From assembly GCA_034522495.1 (NCBI GenBank), contig JAXHLG010000002.1:248001-312000 (forward strand): a stretch of DNA of 64,000 nt. The letters run 5' to 3'. Position numbers and translations under genes: made by a program. Each line of letters opens with the position of its first letter. The first letter of the stretch is position 1. This stretch comes from JAXHLG01 sp034522495 (lineage in GTDB: Bacteria > Patescibacteriota > Minisyncoccia > Moranbacterales > DUUL01). Below the pieces are notes generated by a model. It did not search any database, was not told the origin of the DNA, and saw nothing but the letters and a program-made list of their open reading frames with translations. This document shows positions 53,902 through 61,486 of this stretch, one piece after another.

Positions 53902-54322
53902 TAGATGTATAATTGAACCGACCCGGGAGAGTCGCTCCAGCAGATTTAAGAAAGGAAGTTTCAAATTCGTCAGTAGGTTAAGGATACAAGGACGCAAGAA
54001 ACAAGGATACAAACAAGAAACAATTTATCAAAATTCAAATGCCAAATTTGATATTTATTCATTTAGTCATCGATTTGTCATTTGAGCGGGTTTGTCATTT
54101 GCCTGCCTGGCGGCAGACAGGGATTTAAGATATCGGGTTTTGAGTTGTAGCTTTGACTTTTGACTTTTGACTTTTGAACAATTGGAATTTTGAATTTGTT
54201 TGTATCCTTGTATCCTTGTATCTTGTGTCCTTATTAATATAATTTTCAAATCTCCTAGTTTTTAGTTTTTAGTTGCGGCTTTGCCTTTTGCCTTTATTTA
54301 ACAACCATCCATATCAAATATT
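53902..54322. repeat. Repeat-filled spacer between glycosyltransferase genes
   Basis: ACAAGGATACAA octamers (53975-54015), TTGACTTT heptamers (54150-54175) and TGTATCCT octamers (54195-54235) form another copy of the TTTGTTTGTATCCTTG hairpin family. No gene seen. Confidence 0.55.
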
Positions 54323-55567
54323 ATGACCTCTAACGACAAAAACATCGCCATCGTCCATGATTTCCTCCTCTCCCGCGGCGGAGCGGAATTTGTTTTGGAA
54401 AATATTGCCGGTCTTTTTCCCGAGGCTCCCGTTTTTACCTTGTTGGCAAGAAAAGAACAAAAAAAAGCGCAGACCGGAGAACCGGCTTGGCTTAGGGATA
54501 GGGAAGTGAGGGAAAGTTTTCTGGCAAAGTTTCCGGGGTTTATGCAAAACCGGCATCGTTTTCTTCTGCCTTTTATGCCGACGGCTGTCGAGTCCTTTGA
54601 CTTGAGGGACTACGAATGGGTGATTACTTCTTCCGGCGCTTTTTCCAAAGGAGTGGTGGTGAAATCCTATACCAAGCACATTTGCTATATGCACTCCCCG
54701 ATGAGGTATCTCTGGGACTGGAGCCATGAATACTTGCAGGACTGCAAGCTTCGAGGGAAAGCCAAGCTTCTGACGCGGATGTATTTGAATTATTTAAGAA
54801 TGTGGGACAGGGCGTCCGCTCAAAGGCCGGATCGCATAATCGCCAACTCCCAATACACCGCCGACAGGATAAAGAAATATTACAACAGGGAATCGGAAGT
54901 CATCTACCCTCCGGTGAAAATGGACGATCTGAGGCCAAGCGGCTCTCATCAAGGTTATTTCCTGACAGTTTCCCGGCTGGTTGAATACAAGCGGCTGGAT
55001 GTCTTGATCGATGCTTTTGACAAAATGGGGCTGCCCTTGGTGATTGTCGGCGATGGGCCTCAAAAGAAATATTTGAGAAAAAAGATCGCCAGGGAATGCT
55101 TGCGTCCGGACAAGATAAAAATTATGGGTTGGCTGGAAAGAAAAAAATTGGTTAAAATGTATCAAGAAGCTAGAGCATTTGTTTTCGCTTCCGAGGAAGA
55201 CTTCGGAATAGCGCCGGCAGAGGCCATGGCCGCCGGCAAGCCGGTGATCGCTTTGGGCAAAGGCGGGGCCCTGGAAACGGTTAAAGAAGGCTTTTCCGGA
55301 GAGTTTTTCGACCATTGCCAGGTGGAGATAATAGCCGACGCGGTTCGCAGGTTCATGGAAAAGGAAAAAACCTACGAAGCTTCTGACATAAGTCAAAGCG
55401 TCCGGAAATTCAGCTCGGAAAACTTCAGGAGAAATTTGGAAGAATACATTGAGGAAGCTCAAAACGCAAAACGCAAAAGTCAAAAGTCAAAAGTCAAAAG
55501 TCCCACCGCTTTGCGGGGTCCCGCCGTCATTAAAATTTATAAAGGTAGCGGGAAAAGCCACAGCTAA
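54323..55567 (+). CDS. GT4-family glycosyltransferase with repeat-derived tail
   Basis: 414 residues. IAIVHDFLLSRGGAEFVLE, YMHSPMRYLWDW, RPDRIIANSQYTADRI, FLTVSRLVEYKRLDVLI, and EEDFGIAPAEAMAAGKPVIA mark a GT4 enzyme of the WcaI/WbaZ-like type. The enzyme proper ends near residue 380. The last about 30 residues (QNAKRKSQKSKVKS...) are translated from TCAAAAG heptamers and a family E repeat, so an insertion has replaced the original end. Confidence 0.85.
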   Translation: MTSNDKNIAIVHDFLLSRGGAEFVLENIAGLFPEAPVFTLLARKEQKKAQTGEPAWLRDREVRESFLAKFPGFMQNRHRFLLPFMPTAVESFDLRDYEWVITSSGAFSKGVVVKSYTKHICYMHSPMRYLWDWSHEYLQDCKLRGKAKLLTRMYLNYLRMWDRASAQRPDRIIANSQYTADRIKKYYNRESEVIYPPVKMDDLRPSGSHQGYFLTVSRLVEYKRLDVLIDAFDKMGLPLVIVGDGPQKKYLRKKIARECLRPDKIKIMGWLERKKLVKMYQEARAFVFASEEDFGIAPAEAMAAGKPVIALGKGGALETVKEGFSGEFFDHCQVEIIADAVRRFMEKEKTYEASDISQSVRKFSSENFRRNLEEYIEEAQNAKRKSQKSKVKSPTALRGPAVIKIYKGSGKSHS

Positions 55568-55684
55568 AAGTTAAAAACTATATTCGCTTTACAAATGAAA
55601 CTTATAGAAATTGATGGAAACTTGCTCATTCCATTCGCGAAACTTATAGAAACTTATAGAAATTTGTAGAAACTCATAGAAATT

Positions 55685-56080
55685 ATGACTAATAAAAAAT
55701 TTATTCCGGTTCAAGATTTAGAAATATATAAATTAGCCCGAGAGTTATCAAAAACTGGATGGAAAATTTATGACCAATTAAATTGGCAAGATAAGAAAAC
55801 AACAGGCGATCAATTTATTAGAGCAACGGACTCTTTCGGCGCCAATTTCGTTGAAGGGTACGCCAGATACCATTTTCTAGATAAGATTAAATTTTGTTAT
55901 AATGCAAGAGGCTCTTTAAGTGAAGCAAGCGATTATTGGATAGAGCTTTTAAAAGAGAGAAATAAAGTTAACCAAGAAAACTATAATCAATTCAAAGAAA
56001 CCGCTAATAAATCATCCATTAAATTACAAAACTTTATCACCGCTACATATAGATCCAAAAATAACAATAAGTTTCAATAA
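55685..56080 (+). CDS. Four-helix bundle protein (23S rRNA IVP type)
   Basis: 131 residues. VQDLEIYKLARELSK, QFIRATDSFGANFVEGYAR, and YNARGSLSEASDYWIEL are the S23/IVP-type four-helix bundle features. Such proteins were first seen inside 23S rRNA insertions but are widespread as single genes of unknown role. The start codon follows directly on ATAGAAATT repeats. Confidence 0.85.
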   Translation: MTNKKFIPVQDLEIYKLARELSKTGWKIYDQLNWQDKKTTGDQFIRATDSFGANFVEGYARYHFLDKIKFCYNARGSLSEASDYWIELLKERNKVNQENYNQFKETANKSSIKLQNFITATYRSKNNNKFQ

Positions 56081-56275
56081 GTTTCAATCAATTTCTACAA
56101 ATTTCCATGAATTTCCTAATTTATTTAACCTTTCGGGTTTTTAGCTGTGGCTTTGCGTTTTGCGTTTTGACTTTTGAGTTTTCACGGCTGGAGCGGGCCT
56201 CCGGCCCGGTCCATGGATTGCCTAACAATGAAACAATTTAACAATGGAACAATTGAATCATATAACCAGACATCC

Positions 56276-57193
56276 ATGAATTCTAATCAAAAAACAATCG
56301 ACAATTTAACCAAGATCATCTCCCAAAAAGATTTTGCGGGGTCTTTTCTGTTTGCGGGGCCGGGAGGGACCGGCAAAGAGGGGGCGGCTGTGGAATTGAT
56401 TAGAAAAGTTAACAAAATCAGCCAAACGGATGAGAAAATGAAAAGCGGCTATCACCCGGATGTTATTTTCATCCGGCCGGAGGAAGAGGTCAAAAGAGGC
56501 AGAAGAAGAATCAAAGATATCTCTATCGACCAAATCAAAGACAAAATCAAGCAAGCCGGCTACTTCAATTATCAGGCTCCCAAGAAATTTTTTGTTATAA
56601 CCCATGCGGACAAAATGACGGGAGAAGCCTCCAACAGCCTCCTGAAAATCATGGAAGAGCCTCCGAAAGACTGCCTTTTTTTGCTCGTTACGGCCTTTGA
56701 AGACAGGCTTCTGGACACGATCCGCTCCAGGTGCTCAAAAGTGAATTTTCCCCTTTTGAATAAAGACAAGCTGGTTGAAGCCTTGAAGCGTGATTTTCCG
56801 GACTCGCTCGTCCCGGAGCTAGACAAGGCCGCGGAAATGTCCTCGGGCAGGTACGAAACAGCCAAAAGAATGATCCAAAACAATGAAGTCAGAGACCGCC
56901 GGGAAAGGGAAATAGAGCGCTTCCGCCAATCCGCAAAAGGCGGAATCAACAAAGCCTTCGACTTGGCCTTTGACTGCTCCAAGGACAAAGAAAAGCTTTT
57001 GGAAGCCCTGGATGACTGGATTTATTATCTTCACAATTTTGCCAAGGAAAGTGTTCTGCAAAACCGGGATATTCGAATTCAAAAAAAGGTCTTCCAAATG
57101 GCCAAAGATCTTGTCGAGTTGAAAATAAACATAGAGAAAACCAACATAAACGGCCGTCTGGCCCTGGAAAACTATTTTGTGAAATTCAGCTGA
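56276..57193 (+). CDS. holB: DNA polymerase III delta-prime subunit
   Basis: 305 residues from the ATG at 56276; the frame open to 56174 passes through a family F hairpin. AAA+ clamp-loader features: GPGGTGKEGA in the P-loop, SIDQIKDKIKQ, KKFFVITHADKMTGEASNSLLKIMEEPP, and the SRC motif IRSRCSKVNF. The P-loop has Glu where Ser/Thr is normal, fitting the non-hydrolysing role of delta-prime. It helps open the beta clamp. Confidence 0.88.
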   Translation: MNSNQKTIDNLTKIISQKDFAGSFLFAGPGGTGKEGAAVELIRKVNKISQTDEKMKSGYHPDVIFIRPEEEVKRGRRRIKDISIDQIKDKIKQAGYFNYQAPKKFFVITHADKMTGEASNSLLKIMEEPPKDCLFLLVTAFEDRLLDTIRSRCSKVNFPLLNKDKLVEALKRDFPDSLVPELDKAAEMSSGRYETAKRMIQNNEVRDRREREIERFRQSAKGGINKAFDLAFDCSKDKEKLLEALDDWIYYLHNFAKESVLQNRDIRIQKKVFQMAKDLVELKINIEKTNINGRLALENYFVKFS

Positions 57194-57218
57194 TCCCTGA
57201 AGTCGAACTTCAGGGATC
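57192..57218 (+). terminator. Hairpin at the holB stop
   Basis: GATCCCTGAAGT and ACTTCAGGGATC around CGA. It begins at the TGA stop codon of holB. Confidence 0.5.
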
Positions 57219-57236
57219 GCTGATAATATTAAAACA

Positions 57237-57278
57237 GCCAAGGTCCAACCTTCGGCTGGCCGAAGGTTGGACCTTGGC
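57237..57278 (+). terminator. Hairpin related to 17319-17362
   Basis: The arms begin GCCAAGGTCCAACC and end GGTTGGACCTTGGC with a short CTGG-type turn. Same design as 17319-17362, with compensating changes in the stem. It separates holB from the transpeptidase gene. Confidence 0.5.
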
Positions 57279-57347
57279 TTGACCTCGAATTTGTTTGAAA
57301 TATTTGAGAAATATTAGCTAAAAAAATAAAGAGAAACCAAAACAGAC

Positions 57348-58499
57348 ATGAAAAAAATGATTAAAATAGGAATTATCGCCTTTCTTTTGCTAATCCCCTT
57401 GGCAGCCATGGGAGCCACTGTTCTTTGGCACGAGAAGAACATTGGCTGCGACGCCGCTCTCTTGGGTCCTGACGGCCGGGAAAAAAATTCCTCTCAAGCA
57501 GTCAAGAACGACATCGTTCAATTCAGCTTCACCGGCTCGGTGGACAAAGATAGCGTTGAAAACAATCTGCGCTTAATCCCCGGGCTTGAAAATGAAGTTT
57601 CTTGGCAAGACGGCAAAACGCTGGAGCTGGAACTAAAAGAGCATTTGAACCCCGATTCCGAATATCGGGCGGAATTGAGCGGATTCAAGAGCAAGCTGGG
57701 CGTTCCCTTGGAAAAAAGCAAAATAATCCGGCTTTCTTCTCCGCCTCCGCCAGAAAAGCTTTCCTTCTTTCCCGCCGACGGCCAAGAAAACATTGATTAC
57801 AAAGAAAACGCGGCAATAGTTTTGGACCGGCCTCTTCCCGAGAGCTATTACTTGCAGTTTGACATAGATCCTTATGTTAAAATAGATTACCGGCTGGAAG
57901 AGGAAAGAAAAAAAATTATATTCGACCCTCAAAAAGAGCTTTTTGCCAACACCGAATATGAAGTCGCGGTCGATCTTAAGCACAAAAAGTATGAAGATTT
58001 TTCCCGCCGGCTGCATCACGGATTTTTTACCACCAAGAAGCCGGCTCCGATAATCTACAGTTTCGACAAAGAGGGCAATCCCTTTAAAACCGAGGAAAGG
58101 ACCATTCTGCCGGAACCCCGAATCACACGAGGGAAATACATAGACATTGATTTATCTGAGCAAGTTCTCTCCATATTTCAAGACGGAAAAGAACTGGGAG
58201 CTTACAAGGCATCAACCGGTATGCCGGGCATGGAAACTCCCACCGGGGAATTCGAGGTAATGGGAAAGGCTTCCAGGCCCTGGTCAAAAGACTACGAGCT
58301 TTTCATGCCCTGGTTTATCCAGTTTACCTCGGATGGCCACGGCATTCACGAGCTTCCGGAATGGCCCGGAGGGGTCAAAGAAGGAGTTCATCATCTTGGG
58401 TTTCCCGTCTCCCACGGCTGCGTCCGCCTCGGCGTCGGCCCGGCCAAAAAGGTTTATGATTTCTCAGACATCGGCACTCCAATCGTGATACACTATTAA
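57348..58499 (+). CDS. L,D-transpeptidase (YkuD) with Ig-like domains
   Basis: 383 residues. N-terminal anchor or signal segment (about 5-24), one or two SbsA-type Ig-like domains (about 45-235), then a YkuD domain (about 262-383) with GMPGMETPTGEF, HGIHE and the catalytic motif SHGCVRLG (Cys at about 358). It crosslinks peptidoglycan by 3-3 bonds or attaches proteins outside the membrane. No terminator of the usual type follows; a 40-bp palindrome lies 41 bp downstream. Confidence 0.92.
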   Translation: MKKMIKIGIIAFLLLIPLAAMGATVLWHEKNIGCDAALLGPDGREKNSSQAVKNDIVQFSFTGSVDKDSVENNLRLIPGLENEVSWQDGKTLELELKEHLNPDSEYRAELSGFKSKLGVPLEKSKIIRLSSPPPPEKLSFFPADGQENIDYKENAAIVLDRPLPESYYLQFDIDPYVKIDYRLEEERKKIIFDPQKELFANTEYEVAVDLKHKKYEDFSRRLHHGFFTTKKPAPIIYSFDKEGNPFKTEERTILPEPRITRGKYIDIDLSEQVLSIFQDGKELGAYKASTGMPGMETPTGEFEVMGKASRPWSKDYELFMPWFIQFTSDGHGIHELPEWPGGVKEGVHHLGFPVSHGCVRLGVGPAKKVYDFSDIGTPIVIHY

Positions 58500-58540
58500 G
58501 TTTTTTCGTATTTTCCATTTGATGTGAATTTACCGAAAAA

Positions 58541-58580
58541 AGAAATATATATTTAAATCATGATTTAAATATATATTTCT
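58541..58580. repeat. Perfect 40-bp A+T-rich palindrome
   Basis: AGAAATATATATTTAAATCA joined directly to its exact inverse, with no loop. Centre TCATGA at 58560/58561. Only 4 of 40 bases are G or C. Confidence 0.9.
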
Positions 58581-58646
58581 GCTAGAGTAGATTACCCTCG
58601 GCGTCAATTTCCATTTATACCCACCATATTTCAACCTTATATCTTA

Positions 58647-58844
58647 GGAATTACGCGCTTGCCTCTTTATTGCCTAAAAAAAGAGAGCAAAGCAAGGTTT
58701 GGTTTTTGCATTCGATCGAAAAAATATTTTAGAAGCAAAAAAGGTTTTCTATTAAAAATATCTTAACAAGCCTGAAAGGCAAGTGCGCATAAAACCAAGC
58801 CTTGCTTTGCTCTCGGCATTGCCAGAGAGTAATCGCGTAATTCC
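58647..58844. mobile_element. MITE-like element, family 2, copy B
   Basis: 198 bp with perfect 11-bp terminal repeats GGAATTACGCG / CGCGTAATTCC, inner inverted GAGAGCAAAGCAAGG repeats, and TA on both sides. It is the inverted counterpart of 10086-10292, with intact ends. Confidence 0.8.
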
Positions 58845-59193
58845 TATATCTAATATATATCAACTATATTTCTATTTATTTCCAACATGTATCAACTACA
58901 CTTTCCTTTTTCGCGCTGGAGCGGGCCTCCGGCCCGGTTCATGGATAATTAAGCTTCGCACATTTAGCATCCCGCATAAATCTGCGCTTGCCCCGTTCCT
59001 GCGAAGTAGTTTTACGGGGTGGTAATCCGCGTAAAATCAGCATTGTATAGGATTTTTTGAAATTCCTATACGATGAATTAAACTTTTCGCTTCCCTCCTC
59101 CCATAGTCCCTCCCCCTATATATATTTGCAAGCCTTCCCATTTTATGATATCATTTCTTCAGAAAAGCCAACGCAAAAAATTAATCCAAATTT
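58845..59193. other. Spacer with family F hairpin
   Basis: 58914-58945 is a GCTGGAGCGGGCCTCCGGCC hairpin; GCCCCGTTCC...TTTACGGGG (58990-59020) is a relative of the hairpin at 25165-25205. A+T-rich sequence follows. No gene seen. Confidence 0.4.
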
Positions 59194-59895
59194 ATGCCGA
59201 AACCCAAAAAAAACAACCAAAACAAGGAAGACTTGTTTTCGGGAAATCAAGTCATGATGATGCTGGAAAGCATTGATGACTCTATGAAGCTTCTCTCCGA
59301 GGGACAGATGACCTTGAGAAAAGATGTTGGAGTGTTGAAAGAAGATGTTGGAATTTTAAAAGAAGACGTCTCCGGCATTAAGAAAGAGCAAGCCGAAATG
59401 AAGAAAGATGTCGGAGTCTTGAAAGAGGATGTTTCCGGCATCAAAACGGAGCAATCCGAAATGAAGAAAGAACAAGCCGAAATGAAGAAAGAACAAGCCG
59501 AAATGAAGAAAGATATCGGAGTCTTGAAAGAAGACGTTGGAGTATTAAAAAAAGACGTCTCCCGCATCAAAACAGAGCAAGCCGGCATTAAGAAAGAACA
59601 AGCCGAGATGAAAAAAGAGCAATCCGGCATGAAAAAAGATATCCAAACATTGAAAACCGGCCAAAAGAATCTCAGCAATGAATTTAAATCGTTTCGCAGG
59701 GAAACAAAAAAGAATTTCGAAAAGACTTTTTCTTGGCTGGAAAGCATCGATTTCGAGGTCAAGGACCTAAGAAAAGAGATTGACAGGCTGGACAAAGAAA
59801 AAATAGGGAAAAGCCAGTTCCAAAGCATCTTGAAAAGGCTGGAGAAAGTGGAAGCGGAAGTGGAAAAACAAAAGACAAAAAGCGGCAAGCAATAA
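59194..59895 (+). CDS. Heptad-repeat coiled-coil protein
   Basis: 233 residues. From about 40 to 155 it is built of heptads such as KKDVGVL, KEDVSGI, KKEQAEM, repeated some fifteen times with small changes; the DNA also repeats in 21-bp steps. The C-terminal part (KNFEKTFSWLESIDFEVKDLRKEIDRLDKEKI) is also coiled coil. No signal peptide. The start MPKPKKNNQNKEDLF and the end VEKQKTKSGKQ match the gene at 60291, so the two are paralogues. Confidence 0.75.
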   Translation: MPKPKKNNQNKEDLFSGNQVMMMLESIDDSMKLLSEGQMTLRKDVGVLKEDVGILKEDVSGIKKEQAEMKKDVGVLKEDVSGIKTEQSEMKKEQAEMKKEQAEMKKDIGVLKEDVGVLKKDVSRIKTEQAGIKKEQAEMKKEQSGMKKDIQTLKTGQKNLSNEFKSFRRETKKNFEKTFSWLESIDFEVKDLRKEIDRLDKEKIGKSQFQSILKRLEKVEAEVEKQKTKSGKQ

Positions 59896-60158
59896 GCGTC
59901 AAACGGCGGAAAACCCCCGAGGGCCGGCTTGGGCAGCTGCTGAGAAGTGAGAAGTTCGATTTCTGCGGATGCAGAAGTCGAACTTCTGAGCCACTTCTGA
60001 GCTAAGCCTTGGAAATTGAGAAATTGGGAAAGAAGATAAAAAAGGACACAAGAGACAAGGACACAAGTAAGATACAATCACCAAATTAAAAGATACAAAC
60101 TGTTTGGTCATTGGAATTTTGAATTTGTTTGTATCCTTGTATCCTTGTATCCTTGTAT
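59857..60158. repeat. 302-bp perfect direct repeat, copy 1
   Basis: From GAAGTGGAAAAACAAAAGAC in the end of the coiled-coil gene to the TCCTTGTAT octamers. The same sequence begins at 60639, 782 bp further on, with no difference seen. Confidence 0.9.
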
Positions 60159-60290
60159 CTTGTATCCTTGCATCTTTTACCTTATTTGTCATTTAAGTTC
60201 TTTTGCCGGAGCGCGCCTCCGGCCCGGTTCCCGCGTTTTTTGCTTCAGGAATAATTCAGTAGTAAACTCGTTTAAAATTAACCTATAATT

Positions 60291-60677
60291 ATGCCGAAAT
60301 CCAAGAAAAACAACCAAAACAAGGAAAACCAATTCTCCGAAAGCCAAGTAATGACTTTGCTGGAGAACATGAACGACGGCATCCAAATTATAGCCGAAGG
60401 CCAGACCGCCTTGAGGGGGGAATTGGATGAATTTAAGAAGGATTATCAAGGTTTCAAAGAAGAAATGTATGACTTCAAAAGCGAAACCCGCCAAAATTTC
60501 CAAGAAGTGTTCCGCCGCCTAGACTCCATCGAGAAAGAAATTAAAAGCATCAAAAAAGAAGTCAATCGCCTGGACAAATCCAAGGCCGACAAAGCTCAAA
60601 TCAACGACATCCTCAAAAGGCTTTCCAAGCTGGAAAAAGAAGTGGAAAAACAAAAGACAAAAAGCGGCAAGCAATAA
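60291..60677 (+). CDS. Short coiled-coil paralogue
   Basis: 128 residues. The same N-terminus (MPKSKKNNQNKEN) and C-terminus (VEKQKTKSGKQ) as the 59194 protein, with a shorter helical middle that lacks the KKEQAEM heptads: SIEKEIKSIKKEVNRLDKSKA. It arose by tandem duplication, with repeat loss here or expansion in its neighbour. Confidence 0.75.
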   Translation: MPKSKKNNQNKENQFSESQVMTLLENMNDGIQIIAEGQTALRGELDEFKKDYQGFKEEMYDFKSETRQNFQEVFRRLDSIEKEIKSIKKEVNRLDKSKADKAQINDILKRLSKLEKEVEKQKTKSGKQ

Positions 60678-60940
60678 GCGTCAAACGGCGGAAAACCCCC
60701 GAGGGCCGGCTTGGGCAGCTGCTGAGAAGTGAGAAGTTCGATTTCTGCGGATGCAGAAGTCGAACTTCTGAGCCACTTCTGAGCTAAGCCTTGGAAATTG
60801 AGAAATTGGGAAAGAAGATAAAAAAGGACACAAGAGACAAGGACACAAGTAAGATACAATCACCAAATTAAAAGATACAAACTGTTTGGTCATTGGAATT
60901 TTGAATTTGTTTGTATCCTTGTATCCTTGTATCCTTGTAT
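60639..60940. repeat. 302-bp perfect direct repeat, copy 2
   Basis: Identical to 59857-60158, covering the last 13 codons of the short paralogue, an AGAAGTTCGA hairpin with GGAT loop, and the TTTGTTTGTATCC tail. Confidence 0.9.
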
Positions 60941-61052
60941 ATTTTACCTTATGAGCCCCCGGCTCGGTTCCTGCGATTTTTTCCACACAATTTTTTCCAC
61001 CTCCGTGCTCTTGCAAACATTTCCAAAAATGTTAAAATAAGAACAAGCTTAT

Positions 61053-61261
61053 GAAACCACTGAAGAATATTGAAATCCCCTTGAAATGTCATATAAAATA
61101 ATACAAAAGGAGAATGAAGCTACTGAAGAATGCATAAATCTTCTTAAAATGTCATCCTGATGAAAATCAGGATCTCCATGAATAAGCTATTTTTGCAAAT
61201 TTATAGATTCTGAATCCCGCCAGAGGCGGATAAGCAAATTCAGACATTCTTCAGCGGTTTC
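61053..61261. mobile_element. MITE-like element, family 1, copy 6 (compound)
   Basis: A left fragment GAAACCACTGAAGAATATTG (61053-61091) is followed by a second left end (GAAGCTACTGAAGAATGCA, 61114) and one right end TTCTTCAGCGGTTTC (61261). GCTTAT lies on both outer sides. Two family F hairpins (61290-61345) follow downstream. Confidence 0.7.
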
Positions 61262-61486
61262 GCTTATGGAAACATAAAAAGATCTTGTGCTGGAACGGGC
61301 TTCCAGCCCAGTCTCTGCGCTGGAGCGGGCCTCCGGCCCGGTTCATATATTTCCCCCTGTTTCTACTATCCTTGCCGCTTATTTCCCGCCTGGAGGCCGG
61401 ATCTTCGAAAGGAGATTCAACCTCCGATTGGGAAAAATTGAAAAAAATATCGGAAATGAATACCAATAAGAAGTAAAAACAAAATA

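Noticed and set aside
55685..56080. 23S rRNA intervening sequence
   Set aside because: The IVP-type protein is not embedded in an rRNA gene; no rRNA is present in the window.
58783..59025. 80-codon plus-strand ORF
   Set aside because: It lies across a MITE end and a family F hairpin; composition follows the repeats.
59247..60077. 276-codon minus-strand ORF
   Set aside because: Antisense image of the heptad repeats; its Ser/Phe repeats only reflect the Lys/Glu codons.
61285..61476. 63-codon plus-strand ORF before the fibre protein
   Set aside because: The first half is two family F hairpins; the remainder shows no family features and overlapping frames are equally open.
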